64,000 nt of DNA, from positions 496,001-560,000 of the forward strand of contig NZ_NJIH01000003.1 in NCBI RefSeq assembly GCF_002209565.1. The letters are read 5' to 3'. Under the pieces are notes generated by a model. It worked only from the letters and a program-made list of their open reading frames with translations, made no database searches and was not told where the DNA came from. Shown in pieces: positions 9,102 through 18,383 of the stretch (position 1 is its first letter; the number at the start of each line of letters is the position of its first letter). Position numbers and translations under genes: made by a program. The stretch comes from Candidimonas nitroreducens. GTDB lineage: Bacteria; Pseudomonadota; Gammaproteobacteria; Burkholderiales; Burkholderiaceae_B.

Positions 9102-9893
9102 ATGAATAAAAATATAAGTGCTGGGTGGCGAGATTTTCATGCTAGTGCCAAAGTTTATTATTTATGGCTAGCATTGGGTTGGGTTGAGATACGACAAAGA
9201 TATAGTCGCTCCAAGATTGGGCCTTTCTGGCTGACAATTAGTATGGGCATACTTATCGCCGCACTCGGAGTGGTTTATGGCACCTTGTTTAAAGCCGATC
9301 TGAAGAGTTATTTGCCATTGCTGGCTGTGGGCTTTGTTTTCTGGGCGTTTATTTCGACAACAATATCAGAAGGGTGTAACGCCTTTATTGCGGGTTCCGC
9401 ATATATCCGCCAGATGCCGTTGTCTCGAGGTATTTTTGTATTCCAGACGATCTGGAGGAATATAGTCATATTAGGGCATAATTTCATTATTGTGATTGCC
9501 GTGTTGGCTATATTTAAGATAAATTTTTTGCCAGGGCTAGCATGGTTTGTGCTTGGATTCCTTTTGCTTGTCGTGAACCTATTCTGGATGTCAGCTTTGC
9601 TTGCAGTAGTCTGTGCGCGTTTCCGAGATTTGCCACAGATCATCACCAGCGCATTGCAAGTGGTGTTTTATATAACGCCAATTCTGTTCAAACGAGACAT
9701 GTTGAGCAAGTATCCACTATTGATCGATTTGAATCCGTTTGCTCACATGATCGAAATTGTGAGAGGGCCATTGCTCGGTGAGCCGGTACCAGCAGTAAGT
9801 TGGTTAGCGTGTACAGCTATGGCTGTGGTTGGTATATTGATTTGTCTCGCGTTTCATGGCCGCTATCGCTCGCGTATCCCATATTGGGTTTAG
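9102..9893 (+). CDS. wzm: ABC-2 polysaccharide export permease (Wzm/KpsM type)
   Basis: Membrane half of an ABC exporter that carries a finished lipid-linked polysaccharide across the inner membrane. The 263-residue protein has six hydrophobic segments and the family's N-terminal amphipathic entry (LALGWVEIRQRYSRSKIGPFWLT). Later landmarks are LPLSRGIFVF-like (MPLSRGIFVFQ) and DLNPFAHMIEIVRGPLLGEP before the last helices. Length and motif order fit O-antigen or capsule permeases. The ATPase partner follows 42 bases downstream. Its presence says the island's polymer is made by the ABC-dependent route rather than by Wzx/Wzy. Confidence 0.93.
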   Translation: MNKNISAGWRDFHASAKVYYLWLALGWVEIRQRYSRSKIGPFWLTISMGILIAALGVVYGTLFKADLKSYLPLLAVGFVFWAFISTTISEGCNAFIAGSAYIRQMPLSRGIFVFQTIWRNIVILGHNFIIVIAVLAIFKINFLPGLAWFVLGFLLLVVNLFWMSALLAVVCARFRDLPQIITSALQVVFYITPILFKRDMLSKYPLLIDLNPFAHMIEIVRGPLLGEPVPAVSWLACTAMAVVGILICLAFHGRYRSRIPYWV

Positions 9894-9935
9894 CTGTATC
9901 CAAATCAAGAGAACCCCTCTTAAATCAGGCTCTTC

Positions 9936-10685
9936 ATGGCTCACGTCAAAGCTTCAAATTTATTGGTCGAAATGCCGATCTACGAACTGAGTAGTCGGTC
10001 CATGAAATTACGCGTGCTCGGCGCATTGAAAAATAATCGTTTTGGTACTGACGGAGACGTCACGGTTGTACGAGCATTGCAAAATATCAATTTCGAATTC
10101 CGCGATGGAGATCGGATTGGTCTGATAGGTGCGAATGGTGCAGGTAAATCTACCTTGTTGCGAGTTCTGGCTGGAATTTATGAGCCCACTGGTGGAGAGC
10201 TCCAAATAGATGGCAAGGCTGTAGCGTTGCTTGAAATGGGGCTAGGGATGGACGATACTTTAACCGGCTATCAAAATATCAAGTTGAGAGGCATGCTCCT
10301 CGGCATGAAGCCAGGTGAAGTCGAAAGCCATACACAAGAAATAGCAGAATTTACTGAGTTGGGAGATTATTTGCATCTGCCTATTCGTACTTACTCTTCG
10401 GGTATGCGTATCAGGCTTGCTTTCGCCATTTCTACGACGGTGCACGCGGATTTGTTGTTGCTAGATGAGGTTATTGGTGTCGGCGATGCGGCCTTTATCG
10501 AAAAAGCAAATACTAGGCTCAGAAATTTTCAGAACAGAGCGAAGATCGTATTTATTGCTTCGCATTCGGGGGCAGTGATTTCCGATATGTGTAACAAAGC
10601 AATATGGCTAGACGGGGGGAGTCAAATGTTTGTAGGAGGGGTGCGTGAAGCGTTAAATGCGTATTCGGAGTCCCTGCATGGTTGA
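9936..10685 (+). CDS. wzt: ABC polysaccharide export ATPase (Wzt/KpsT type)
   Basis: Drives export through the permease before it. Visible are Walker A (GANGAGKST), the signature motif (YSSGMRIRLAFA), Walker B (LLLLDEVIGVGD) and the switch His (FIASHSG). The 249 residues end shortly after the ATPase core, so the C-terminal carbohydrate-binding domain found on some Wzt proteins is absent. That places it with short, KpsT-like ATPases that do not need a specific non-reducing end cap. Its last eight bases overlap the next gene's start, so the two are translated together. Confidence 0.93.
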   Translation: MAHVKASNLLVEMPIYELSSRSMKLRVLGALKNNRFGTDGDVTVVRALQNINFEFRDGDRIGLIGANGAGKSTLLRVLAGIYEPTGGELQIDGKAVALLEMGLGMDDTLTGYQNIKLRGMLLGMKPGEVESHTQEIAEFTELGDYLHLPIRTYSSGMRIRLAFAISTTVHADLLLLDEVIGVGDAAFIEKANTRLRNFQNRAKIVFIASHSGAVISDMCNKAIWLDGGSQMFVGGVREALNAYSESLHG

Positions 10686-12960
10686 GGCCAATGTCAAGGG
10701 AAAAAAACCACGTTTGGCATTCGTGGTAGATGTGCGGGGTTGGGCATTTGATCTAGTGGCTAAGAACTTGCAAGAAAAGCTCTCGCATCACTTTGACGTA
10801 CAGATATTTTATTGGGAAGACTATCCTTCTCATGTACAGCTTGTAAAAGCAGCCGTCCGAAGCCGAGTGATTCATTTACATTTTTTCTTTCGAGAGCATT
10901 TAAACATTATCCTCGAAACAGGACTGCCGGAGTCTCGGGAAATGGCTGATTTGGCCAAGATCGTAGTGTCTACGCATGTTCCTGATTACTTATATTCCAG
11001 CCTGGGAGAATTAGCCCAAAGGCATTCGTTATTTACGTATGCAGATGGCTATTTCACTACTAATCGTGATTTATTCGAAATCTACTCAGAGGCGAAAATA
11101 ATACCGAAGCCTGATGGTGTCATCTTTGATTGGCCTTCTATTCCGAATATAAAAAATAGAGCAAGCGAAGACAATGGCGAAGTTGTCCGGATCGTCTGGT
11201 GTGGGAATTCCAAATGGGGGGAGTATGCTGGTCATACGGACTATAAAGGGTTAAAGGAAATCATACTGCCAGCAGTTCATGAAATACAATCAAAGCACCC
11301 ATTTGTGCAATTTATATGCATGGACTCCGCGCAAAAAAGGATTTCACATGAAAATGTCTTGCAAGGCTTGGTCGAGGCAGATGTTTTATTAATCGCATCC
11401 ATTGCTGAGGGCACTCCATTAACCTTTATAGAAGGAATTGCCTCCTCTTGTGCAGTTGTTTCCTCGCCAATCGGGATTGTGAGAGAGGTGCTACCTAAGG
11501 AGCAGCATAGATATATTGTGCCTCGCTCCTCGTCGGAATTTTTCTGTGCGCTGGATCATCTCGTGCAGGATCGAACAGCATTGATCGAAGCGAAGCGACA
11601 GAACCGTGATACTTATGTGCTTCATTTTGGAGAGGGAAGCCCTCTTCTTGATAAGTGGTTGAAGTTCCTAGCTAACGCTCGATATCGACATGGTGTCGAT
11701 GGGGGTAAACGAAAAGCTGAAGCGATAAGAAGCGGGGCGAGCCCGATTAGAAGAATGGCAATACGAGCGGCCCGCCGATCTGCTGCGCTTGTCAAGAAGT
11801 GGGGGCTGGAAAAAAAAATAAATGATCTTTCCCCTGCCTTTGGCATCGCTTATGGCAAATTGTTGCATGGAAGAGCTCAGAAAGTAGGAATTGGAATTCC
11901 AGAGCAGCAGGTAATCTATCAAAGCATATTCTCGGATATTGAAGAAGATAAACCTGTAGTCGTGTATGCTCCCATGTGGAAGGGTGTGGCGGCATCTACT
12001 GAGGCGCTATTTCAGCGTAATTTGGTTCGTTTTCCATTCCTTGATTCCGAGTACCCTGAAGTTTCTCGCCATGAGTTCCTTGATCAGTTTTGCGAGATCA
12101 TGAGCGAGAAGAAGCCTCTGTGCATTATATATAGTGGGGGATCCGCCTTGCATATGGAAGTGGCCAGGATACTAAAAGAAAAATTTTTTACGGAAACCAC
12201 CCAGTATTTCCTTTGGCATGGCTCACCCGCACAATGGGTGGAGCCGTCACAATTTGCTCATTTCCTCGCATGGGAAAGCCTATACAGAAATCGAATTATA
12301 GATGGAATCATAACTGTCAAGCCTGGTTTGGAAAAAACTCTCGAGAAGATGGGTATTTCATCGTGCGGGACATGCAATCCAATACCTGATCTGAGTAAAT
12401 ACAAAAGAGCGAATTATCACGGGGAGAGAGATGCCTGGAATATTGGAGTCTTTTCAGCTCTTAGCTCCTGGTACAAGAATCCCCACGTGCAGGTATTGGC
12501 GCTAGCTGGAATGTCGGATGTATGCTTGCACACCAATTTGGGTGAATTTGAATTTGATGAGCTTGGCCTTAATCTAAAAGATATAAAAAAATATTCTCAC
12601 ATGCCTCGGGCGAAATTTTTGTCTGTGCTGTCGACATTAGATATTAACTTATATGTGACGAATACTGAATGTTCTCCAATGATCGCACTGGAAAGCTGGG
12701 CGATCGGCCTCCCCTGCATAGTTGGGCCCGCCGGAGATGTGTACTCGTCAGTATCCAAAAAATTAGGGGAATATCTGGTGGAGCCTCAGGTAGATAGCCC
12801 GAACGCTATTTATGAGCGAGTTCAGTTGGTATGTAGAAATATTAATGAAATTCAATTCCTTCTGGAGGAAAATAGGCCAAAATATGATGAAATTGCAATG
12901 CGAAGCTTCGCCAAGCTGATGTTATATGTCAGTGCAAGGGGAGCCGCGATAACCCGCTAG
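10678..12960 (+). CDS. Two-domain GT-B glycosyltransferase
   Basis: A 760-residue protein with two GT4-like halves. The first half (about residues 10-345) ends with the donor-site block LIASIAEGTPLTFIEGIASSCAVVSSPIGIVREVL. A basic linker (about 345-390) follows. The second half (about 400-755) has VVVYAPMWKG, FLWHGSPAQWVEP, IGVFSALSSWYKN and a donor-site-like NLYVTNTECSPMIALESWAIGLPCIVGPAGD. The second domain resembles GT-B enzymes whose E-x7-E motif is altered to ECSPMIALE. The ATG at 10678 overlaps the wzt stop; an earlier in-frame ATG at 10657 is deeper inside wzt and less likely. It probably adds two linkages of the repeat unit; specificity unknown. Confidence 0.8.
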   Translation: MVEANVKGKKPRLAFVVDVRGWAFDLVAKNLQEKLSHHFDVQIFYWEDYPSHVQLVKAAVRSRVIHLHFFFREHLNIILETGLPESREMADLAKIVVSTHVPDYLYSSLGELAQRHSLFTYADGYFTTNRDLFEIYSEAKIIPKPDGVIFDWPSIPNIKNRASEDNGEVVRIVWCGNSKWGEYAGHTDYKGLKEIILPAVHEIQSKHPFVQFICMDSAQKRISHENVLQGLVEADVLLIASIAEGTPLTFIEGIASSCAVVSSPIGIVREVLPKEQHRYIVPRSSSEFFCALDHLVQDRTALIEAKRQNRDTYVLHFGEGSPLLDKWLKFLANARYRHGVDGGKRKAEAIRSGASPIRRMAIRAARRSAALVKKWGLEKKINDLSPAFGIAYGKLLHGRAQKVGIGIPEQQVIYQSIFSDIEEDKPVVVYAPMWKGVAASTEALFQRNLVRFPFLDSEYPEVSRHEFLDQFCEIMSEKKPLCIIYSGGSALHMEVARILKEKFFTETTQYFLWHGSPAQWVEPSQFAHFLAWESLYRNRIIDGIITVKPGLEKTLEKMGISSCGTCNPIPDLSKYKRANYHGERDAWNIGVFSALSSWYKNPHVQVLALAGMSDVCLHTNLGEFEFDELGLNLKDIKKYSHMPRAKFLSVLSTLDINLYVTNTECSPMIALESWAIGLPCIVGPAGDVYSSVSKKLGEYLVEPQVDSPNAIYERVQLVCRNINEIQFLLEENRPKYDEIAMRSFAKLMLYVSARGAAITR

Positions 12961-13146
12961 CACGAGTGTGGCTAGGTGGGCTCTGCTTTTTGCAGCTAGG
13001 AAGTCGGCCTGTGGGGAAAAGCGACGCATTGTAAGCAGTTTCTTGCTGGAATAGTCAGCGGCTTGCGGGCTGAAAGAGTCGCTTCGCTCCGGCTTTCTGG
13101 CGTTACTTCAGAGTTCGAAAAGGCTCTTTTGATTACAACTAATTCG

Positions 13147-15228
13147 ATGAATACCGACGTATCTATTATACTGAATATACATAACGAAATTAAATATATC
13201 GCTCGAACCATTGCGTCTTTAGAAGACTCTTGTGATTTTGCTCAACGACAAGGATTAACGATCGAGATCGTAGTCGTCATGGATAGCTCGCCAGATCTGC
13301 TTAAGGCCTGGATAGCTAATTATGATTTTCGCCGCTTCAATAAATGTAAGATTATTAGCGTAGACAATCGATCCTTAGGTAAATCTAGAAATAATGGCAT
13401 CGATATATCCAGTGGAGAATATATAACAACGGCTGACGCTGATGATCTGGTTTCCTTTAATTTTATCTGGGAATGCTATGTGTTGGCCCGGAAAAATGGA
13501 GCTCGATCTGTAGTCCTTGCCGAATATGTCTACTCATTCGGATCGAGAAGCTACTTCCAGAAATATATGGGGAGCGCAGATATTCCGTGCATTCTATCCG
13601 CGGGAGGCCATCCATATGTATCAAGAATATTTTGCCATAGATCACTATTTGATCAGATTCGGTACGTGGATGCCAGAGGAGGGATAAGAGCATTTGAAGA
13701 CTATCACCTCAATTGCGAAGCAATCGCAAATGGCTATACCTTCTATTGCGCCTCTAATACCGTCCTATTTTATCGACAGCGGGCTGCAAGTATTATGACC
13801 TCTGCGGCAGGAAAAATAATACCTCCTACTTCTTATTTCGAACCAAAGGTGTTTACACGTATATGCGCCGAGGAATATCAAAAATATAAAGAAAGCAGTT
13901 ATCTATATGTTGAACAGCAAAGTCAAAGGCGCCAACGGATTACAGGCTCTCATGTCTTAGAGGAAATATTCTACGCGGCCAATCAGATTGATCCGATGAT
14001 AGACGTCGCACCTCTGAAGTACGTTGATATGGGAGCTAACACCCAAATCCCGTTGTCTACTGGGCTAAGCTATTATGAAGCTTGCCAAATTGTGGGAAGC
14101 AATAAGTTTACTGACGTTGTGTTGCTGCCATTTGCGTCGACTGGAGGAGGTGAAAAGTATATTTTCCAAATACTGAGCGCAATCAAAACAATAAGCAAAG
14201 ATTCAAAAACCCTAATCATATATGGTGAAAAGGATAAATCGTGGGAAAGCTTTCCAATCTCGTTAGAAGATTCGATTGTGATCGATCTCCATGAAATATG
14301 CTCTCGACGGAATGTGGGTGATCTGAATCAGGTCACGCTCCGGCTGATACAAGCGACGGCGGAATCTGCACGGATACATGTAAAGTCTTCTTCATTCGCA
14401 TACAATTTTTTAGATTGGGGTATATCTGAGTTATCTCAAAATAAATTAGTACTTTATTATTTTTCTGACACTTGCTATCGCTCAGATAAAGGTAGGCGTT
14501 TTACGCATGGTGTGAATTTTAATTTCATATCGGATCATATAGAAAATTTTGATCTCATTGTATCGGATAACTCCAATATCCTAGAAAAGACGGGGAGCTG
14601 TCTGGGTATAAATGAGGAAAAAATGAAAACAATCTATGCATGCTGCGAAGTGAATGTGATGAAAACGAAGGCGCGTGTAGATAGGAAATTAACAAAGAAG
14701 TTGTTATGGGCATCGCGGCTGGATGCACAAAAACGGCCGGATAGATTAAGACGCATTGCCGATGAGGTTCGTTTTTTGGATGCGGATATTAAGTTTTATG
14801 TATATGGAACTAGCGTATTTGGTGAGTGTGGGGATGAAATCTTTGACGGATCTCAGAATATCAAGTATTGTGGCCCGTTTTCTCGCTTTCACGATTTAAC
14901 GAGTGAAGAGTTTGACGCTTTTGTCTATACTTCTGATTTCGATGGGCTGCCAAATGTGTTGTTAGAGGCGGTTTCTGAATCCCTGTTAGTGATTGCACCT
15001 GGAATCGATGGGGTTCCCGAGTTAATTGATAATAGTACAGGCGTACTTATAGACTGCAGCGGAAATGAATCTTCCATTATAGAAGGATATGTTCACGCTA
15101 TTCAAAGGATCTATACTGAAGAAATGTCTCCTGTAAGTTTGGTAGAAAACGCCATGCGGAGGCTTCGTAGCCAGCATTCTCGTTCCGCACTTATATCTAG
15201 TGTACGGTCGGCCTTTTTGCTTTCTTGA
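13147..15228 (+). CDS. Fused GT2-GT4 glycosyltransferase
   Basis: A 693-residue protein. The N-terminal GT-A domain (residues 1-240) has VSIILNIHNEIKYIARTI, NRSLGKSRNNGID, a D-A-D-D metal site (TTADADDLV) and an FEDYHLNC acidic block. The C-terminal GT-B domain (about 330-693) has LLPFASTGGGEKYIFQIL, KKLLWASRLDAQKRPDRL and the donor-site block YTSDFDGLPNVLLEAVSESLLVIAPGIDGVPEL. I place the start at the ATG 13147 (MNTDVSIILN), where the domain begins; the upstream in-frame ATG 13063 would add 28 residues not expected for the fold. Each half probably makes a different linkage. It is very AT-rich, as are its neighbours. Confidence 0.82.
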   Translation: MNTDVSIILNIHNEIKYIARTIASLEDSCDFAQRQGLTIEIVVVMDSSPDLLKAWIANYDFRRFNKCKIISVDNRSLGKSRNNGIDISSGEYITTADADDLVSFNFIWECYVLARKNGARSVVLAEYVYSFGSRSYFQKYMGSADIPCILSAGGHPYVSRIFCHRSLFDQIRYVDARGGIRAFEDYHLNCEAIANGYTFYCASNTVLFYRQRAASIMTSAAGKIIPPTSYFEPKVFTRICAEEYQKYKESSYLYVEQQSQRRQRITGSHVLEEIFYAANQIDPMIDVAPLKYVDMGANTQIPLSTGLSYYEACQIVGSNKFTDVVLLPFASTGGGEKYIFQILSAIKTISKDSKTLIIYGEKDKSWESFPISLEDSIVIDLHEICSRRNVGDLNQVTLRLIQATAESARIHVKSSSFAYNFLDWGISELSQNKLVLYYFSDTCYRSDKGRRFTHGVNFNFISDHIENFDLIVSDNSNILEKTGSCLGINEEKMKTIYACCEVNVMKTKARVDRKLTKKLLWASRLDAQKRPDRLRRIADEVRFLDADIKFYVYGTSVFGECGDEIFDGSQNIKYCGPFSRFHDLTSEEFDAFVYTSDFDGLPNVLLEAVSESLLVIAPGIDGVPELIDNSTGVLIDCSGNESSIIEGYVHAIQRIYTEEMSPVSLVENAMRRLRSQHSRSALISSVRSAFLLS

Positions 15229-15241
15229 CGGTGTGCGTCTT

Positions 15242-16480
15242 ATGAATACAGTGAGTTTTGTTGAGGCTAGAGATTCAATTCGTAGAGAGATCTTGCAGGA
15301 CGCAGCTCTCGGAAGCCATATAAGTAACTTTATAGAATCTGGTGCCTGGTATGTCCCTTGTGCTGGGAACCTTGGGGATGGGCTCATTGGCCTTGGAACT
15401 CTCGACTTATTTCATCATTTGGGCGTCGCGCCACCAGTGTATACAACTAAAGGCCAGCCTAGCTTTCCTAGGACAAAGCACTTAATACTTGGTGGAAGTG
15501 GAGGATGGTTTGAAGGCTTGTGGAATCATTGGGAGAAAATATTAACGGAATTTTTGAATGATGGCGGTAATTTATTGATATTGCCGTCAACGATTAATGG
15601 GTTTGTAGATTTCTTCTCCAGATATGCTGGGCAAATTATTATATTTGCACGAGAAAAATTAACGTATGATAATCTAAAGAAGGTGCCTGGCCTTGAAGAC
15701 AGGGTGTTCCTCTCTCACGACTTGGCTTTTGCACTGAATTTTTCTAGGCTGGATATCTGTGCTCAGCCCAGTAGATCCGGTGCATTACACATCTTTCGAC
15801 AAGATGCGGAATCAAAGGAGGGATTAATATTCGCAGAAAATTATGACCTTCCTTTGATATGGAGCCATAAAGAATGGGCAGATAGAGGGTTTTGCTTGCG
15901 AATGCTGCGCCCAGTTATGGAGTTGATGCAGCTTCTCGAATCTATACAGACTGACAGATTGCACATGTCGATACTAGGAGCAATGTTGGGCTGTAGAGTT
16001 GATATGTACCCAGGCTCTTATTTCAAGAACGTTGCAGTATACGAACATTCGCTGAGCAGATTTAATACCGTTCAATTCGTTGAAACTCTTCCAATCGATG
16101 GGGTGAGGCGGGAAGATCTAACTCTTATTAGTCAATTGCGTACCGGGCATGACGCTGCTGTAGAGAAATTAGAGCTTGAAAGAAGATGCTGTGCGGCTTT
16201 ACGTGAGCAATTGCATGAAATGCGCTTAAGCTTATTGAAATATGAGGAGGAGGCTGATTCCCATTTAAACTCTGTCATGAATTTGACGGCTGAGCTGAAA
16301 CGCTTCCGGAATGAAAATGAAAGGCTGAGCATGGCTCTCTCAAGCTTCCAGGGGTCTCGAGGGTATAGGCTATGGCTAGCCTATAATCGCGTCTATGAGA
16401 GTCGGGCTGTGGGCTCGCAGCTGAGGCGACTGCGGGGAATGGTTGGGGCTCTGCTGAGGTCGTTTAAGCGCCGCTTCTGA
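15242..16480 (+). CDS. Polysaccharide pyruvyltransferase-like protein with coiled-coil tail
   Basis: A 412-residue protein. The first 280 residues fit the WcaK/CsaB pyruvyltransferase fold, with GNLGDGLIGLGTLDLF at the N-terminus, LILGGSGGWFEG, IIFAREKLTYDNL and the C-terminal SIQTDRLHMSILGAMLGCRV block that carries the catalytic-type His. From about residue 295 it becomes a charged coiled coil (KLELERRCCAALREQLHEM), then ends in a basic tail with SRGYRLWLAYNRVY. The same tail ends the QueC-like protein next door. The ATG at 15242, 13 bases after the previous stop, is preferred over 15200. It would place ketal-linked pyruvate on a sugar, but substrate is inferred from family only. Confidence 0.75.
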   Translation: MNTVSFVEARDSIRREILQDAALGSHISNFIESGAWYVPCAGNLGDGLIGLGTLDLFHHLGVAPPVYTTKGQPSFPRTKHLILGGSGGWFEGLWNHWEKILTEFLNDGGNLLILPSTINGFVDFFSRYAGQIIIFAREKLTYDNLKKVPGLEDRVFLSHDLAFALNFSRLDICAQPSRSGALHIFRQDAESKEGLIFAENYDLPLIWSHKEWADRGFCLRMLRPVMELMQLLESIQTDRLHMSILGAMLGCRVDMYPGSYFKNVAVYEHSLSRFNTVQFVETLPIDGVRREDLTLISQLRTGHDAAVEKLELERRCCAALREQLHEMRLSLLKYEEEADSHLNSVMNLTAELKRFRNENERLSMALSSFQGSRGYRLWLAYNRVYESRAVGSQLRRLRGMVGALLRSFKRRF

Positions 16481-16835
16481 TGTGATAAATGTGTTGGTTG
16501 GTGCTAAGCTAAATGTAATACCTATCATTTGCAATTTGCCTACTACGGGCTGGTATTGCATCTACTGATGCTGCGTTGCCAAACCACGATAACCGCGCTA
16601 TGAGTTCTATTGTTTCGCACATTTGAGGACATCTAGTCCTAAGAAAGTAGACAGAGAGTTAAGTTGCTGTCAGCTCAAAAGTTATTGTAATTCTTAATTT
16701 ATGTATTTTTCGTTCTGCCGCGAAAGTTGCTTATTATTATTGCGAAATATATCATTGGGCGGAGTTGTTGATATGGATAGTTGCATGAAACGCATTACTA
16801 GACTAAGAAATTAAGAAGCTCTGCTCGGGCTATTT
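16481..16835. other. 355-base AT-rich spacer
   Basis: I see no gene on either strand. The sequence is AT-rich, especially 16670-16760, and may hold the promoter for the QueC-like gene, but no paired -35/-10 stands out. Confidence 0.5.
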
Positions 16836-18206
16836 ATGACTACAGAGCTTTTCATAACCGAAAGCTGTGATGGTGGGCTGGTCTCATTCGGGATGCGGCT
16901 ACAGGGTCGAGGCGTGAGGGAAGAACTTTCCAAGGCTGGCGCAATATTTAAAGTTTTTGTGCCTGGCAAGGGAGTTTTCTTATCGCCCAGTACGTGTGAT
17001 GGATTTCTTTTTGCCGTGATTTTTGAGGCAATGATGATTGGTGAGCCGTTGCACGTACATGGAAGCGTTTCGGCAAAGGCCTTAAAGAATGCTGCTCTAT
17101 ACTGTGAAGCTTGGGCGAATATGCTGCCAGCTGATTACCACGCTATTGAGATCACTGCAGATACGATTGTCGATGATCGGGCTGCTTTGACGGCTTTGGA
17201 TGATCGTGCGGTATCGGCATTTTCGGGTGGCTTAGATGGAATTTTCACGGCGCTGCGGCATAAACAACGAGATCTAAAGGCTGGCTCTCATGATCTCGAT
17301 GCGGTTGTAATGGTGCACGGGTTAGACGTTCCTCATACGGAGATTGAGGGATTTGAACGGCTACAGAAGCGCGTTAAGCCGCTTCTTGACTTGCTTGGCC
17401 TTCCCGTTATCACGGTGTGGACCGATTTTCGCCCTCTTAATCGGCAGACGTGGGGCATGAGCTTTTCTGCTCAATTGTCGGCGTGTTTGCATTTGATGTC
17501 AGGCATGTATCGGTATGCGTTGGTGGGAAGCTCCGAGCCGTATAGCGATATAGTGCTTCCGTGGGGATCAAATCCAGCAACGGATTATTTGCTGTCTGGA
17601 GCGTCAATGGAGATTGTTCATGATGGTGCGGGGTATACGCGTACAGAGAAGGTAGCGCGCATTGCCAGGAATCATGTAGCCACGGCCTGCGCCAAGTTTT
17701 GTTGGGAAGGAGAGCCTGATCGCAACTGCGGGCGGTGTGAAAAATGCATTCGCACTCGATTTAATTTTCTAGCCGCTGTGGGCGATCCTTACCCCGCATG
17801 CTTTGATCAGCCTTTAGATATAGCTTCGGTAAGCCATCTTAAATTGGCTAGTAAAGCAATTTACACCGAGTTTAAAACTGTGCTAAAGCACACCCAAAAA
17901 GAAGGCTGGCAGGGCTCGTGGATTGATGGTTTGAAGTGCTTAGTGGACAAGCACGCTACTCTGTACGGTGATGGTGCCGCTGCGCTGAGTAGCACAGGCT
18001 TGCCCGATAGTGAAAAGACCGTTATAGAGCGCTTGGAAGAAGAAAATCGTCGGCTGGGCTTAACACTTTCTGTTTACGAGAGGTCTAGAGGATACCGATT
18101 GTGGCTGTGTTATAACCGTCTATATAGGATTCGCGTGTTGGGCCTTGTGTTGAAATGCCTACGAGAGCGTGTGGGGCTTTTTTTGAGATATATGAAAGCC
18201 CTCTGA
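16836..18206 (+). CDS. QueC-like PP-loop ATPase with glycan-enzyme tail
   Basis: A 456-residue protein. Around residue 130 is a PP-loop (SAFSGGLDGIFTAL), the SGG-x-D signature of enzymes that adenylate a carboxyl or amide; the usual Ser/Thr after Asp is Gly here. Near residue 290 is CWEGEPDRNCGRCEKC, a C-x8-C-x2-C-x2-C cluster with the spacing of the zinc site in QueC, the 7-cyano-7-deazaguanine synthase. Between them lies GSSEPYSDIVLPWGSNPATDYLLS, also QueC-like in position. The first 115 residues are not recognised. The C-terminus is a short coiled coil plus SRGYRLWLCYNRLY, shared with the preceding protein. A role in making or attaching an amide or nitrile group on the polymer is possible but unproved. 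True queuosine synthesis is unlikely here. Confidence 0.7.
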   Translation: MTTELFITESCDGGLVSFGMRLQGRGVREELSKAGAIFKVFVPGKGVFLSPSTCDGFLFAVIFEAMMIGEPLHVHGSVSAKALKNAALYCEAWANMLPADYHAIEITADTIVDDRAALTALDDRAVSAFSGGLDGIFTALRHKQRDLKAGSHDLDAVVMVHGLDVPHTEIEGFERLQKRVKPLLDLLGLPVITVWTDFRPLNRQTWGMSFSAQLSACLHLMSGMYRYALVGSSEPYSDIVLPWGSNPATDYLLSGASMEIVHDGAGYTRTEKVARIARNHVATACAKFCWEGEPDRNCGRCEKCIRTRFNFLAAVGDPYPACFDQPLDIASVSHLKLASKAIYTEFKTVLKHTQKEGWQGSWIDGLKCLVDKHATLYGDGAAALSSTGLPDSEKTVIERLEEENRRLGLTLSVYERSRGYRLWLCYNRLYRIRVLGLVLKCLRERVGLFLRYMKAL

Positions 18207-18217
18207 TACTATATCCG

Positions 18218-18238
18218 CGCTGAGGGTGGGCCTCAGCG
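18218..18238. terminator. Hairpin after the QueC-like gene
   Basis: CGCTGAGG and CCTCAGCG form a perfect 8-bp stem with a five-base loop, 12 bases after the stop codon. There is no U tract, so it may be a Rho-dependent pause or an RNA-stabilising end. Confidence 0.4.
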
Positions 18239-18383
18239 GCTCGACTTGATTATTCTGACATGACCTCCCGGCACGGCTCCTTGTGCATGACTGTGCCTTT
18301 GGTATAGCGATGTAATACCTCGTTGGGTTTTTAGTCTAGCTAAATTTATAAAGCTTACTGGCCTTATTAAATCGCGAAAATTG

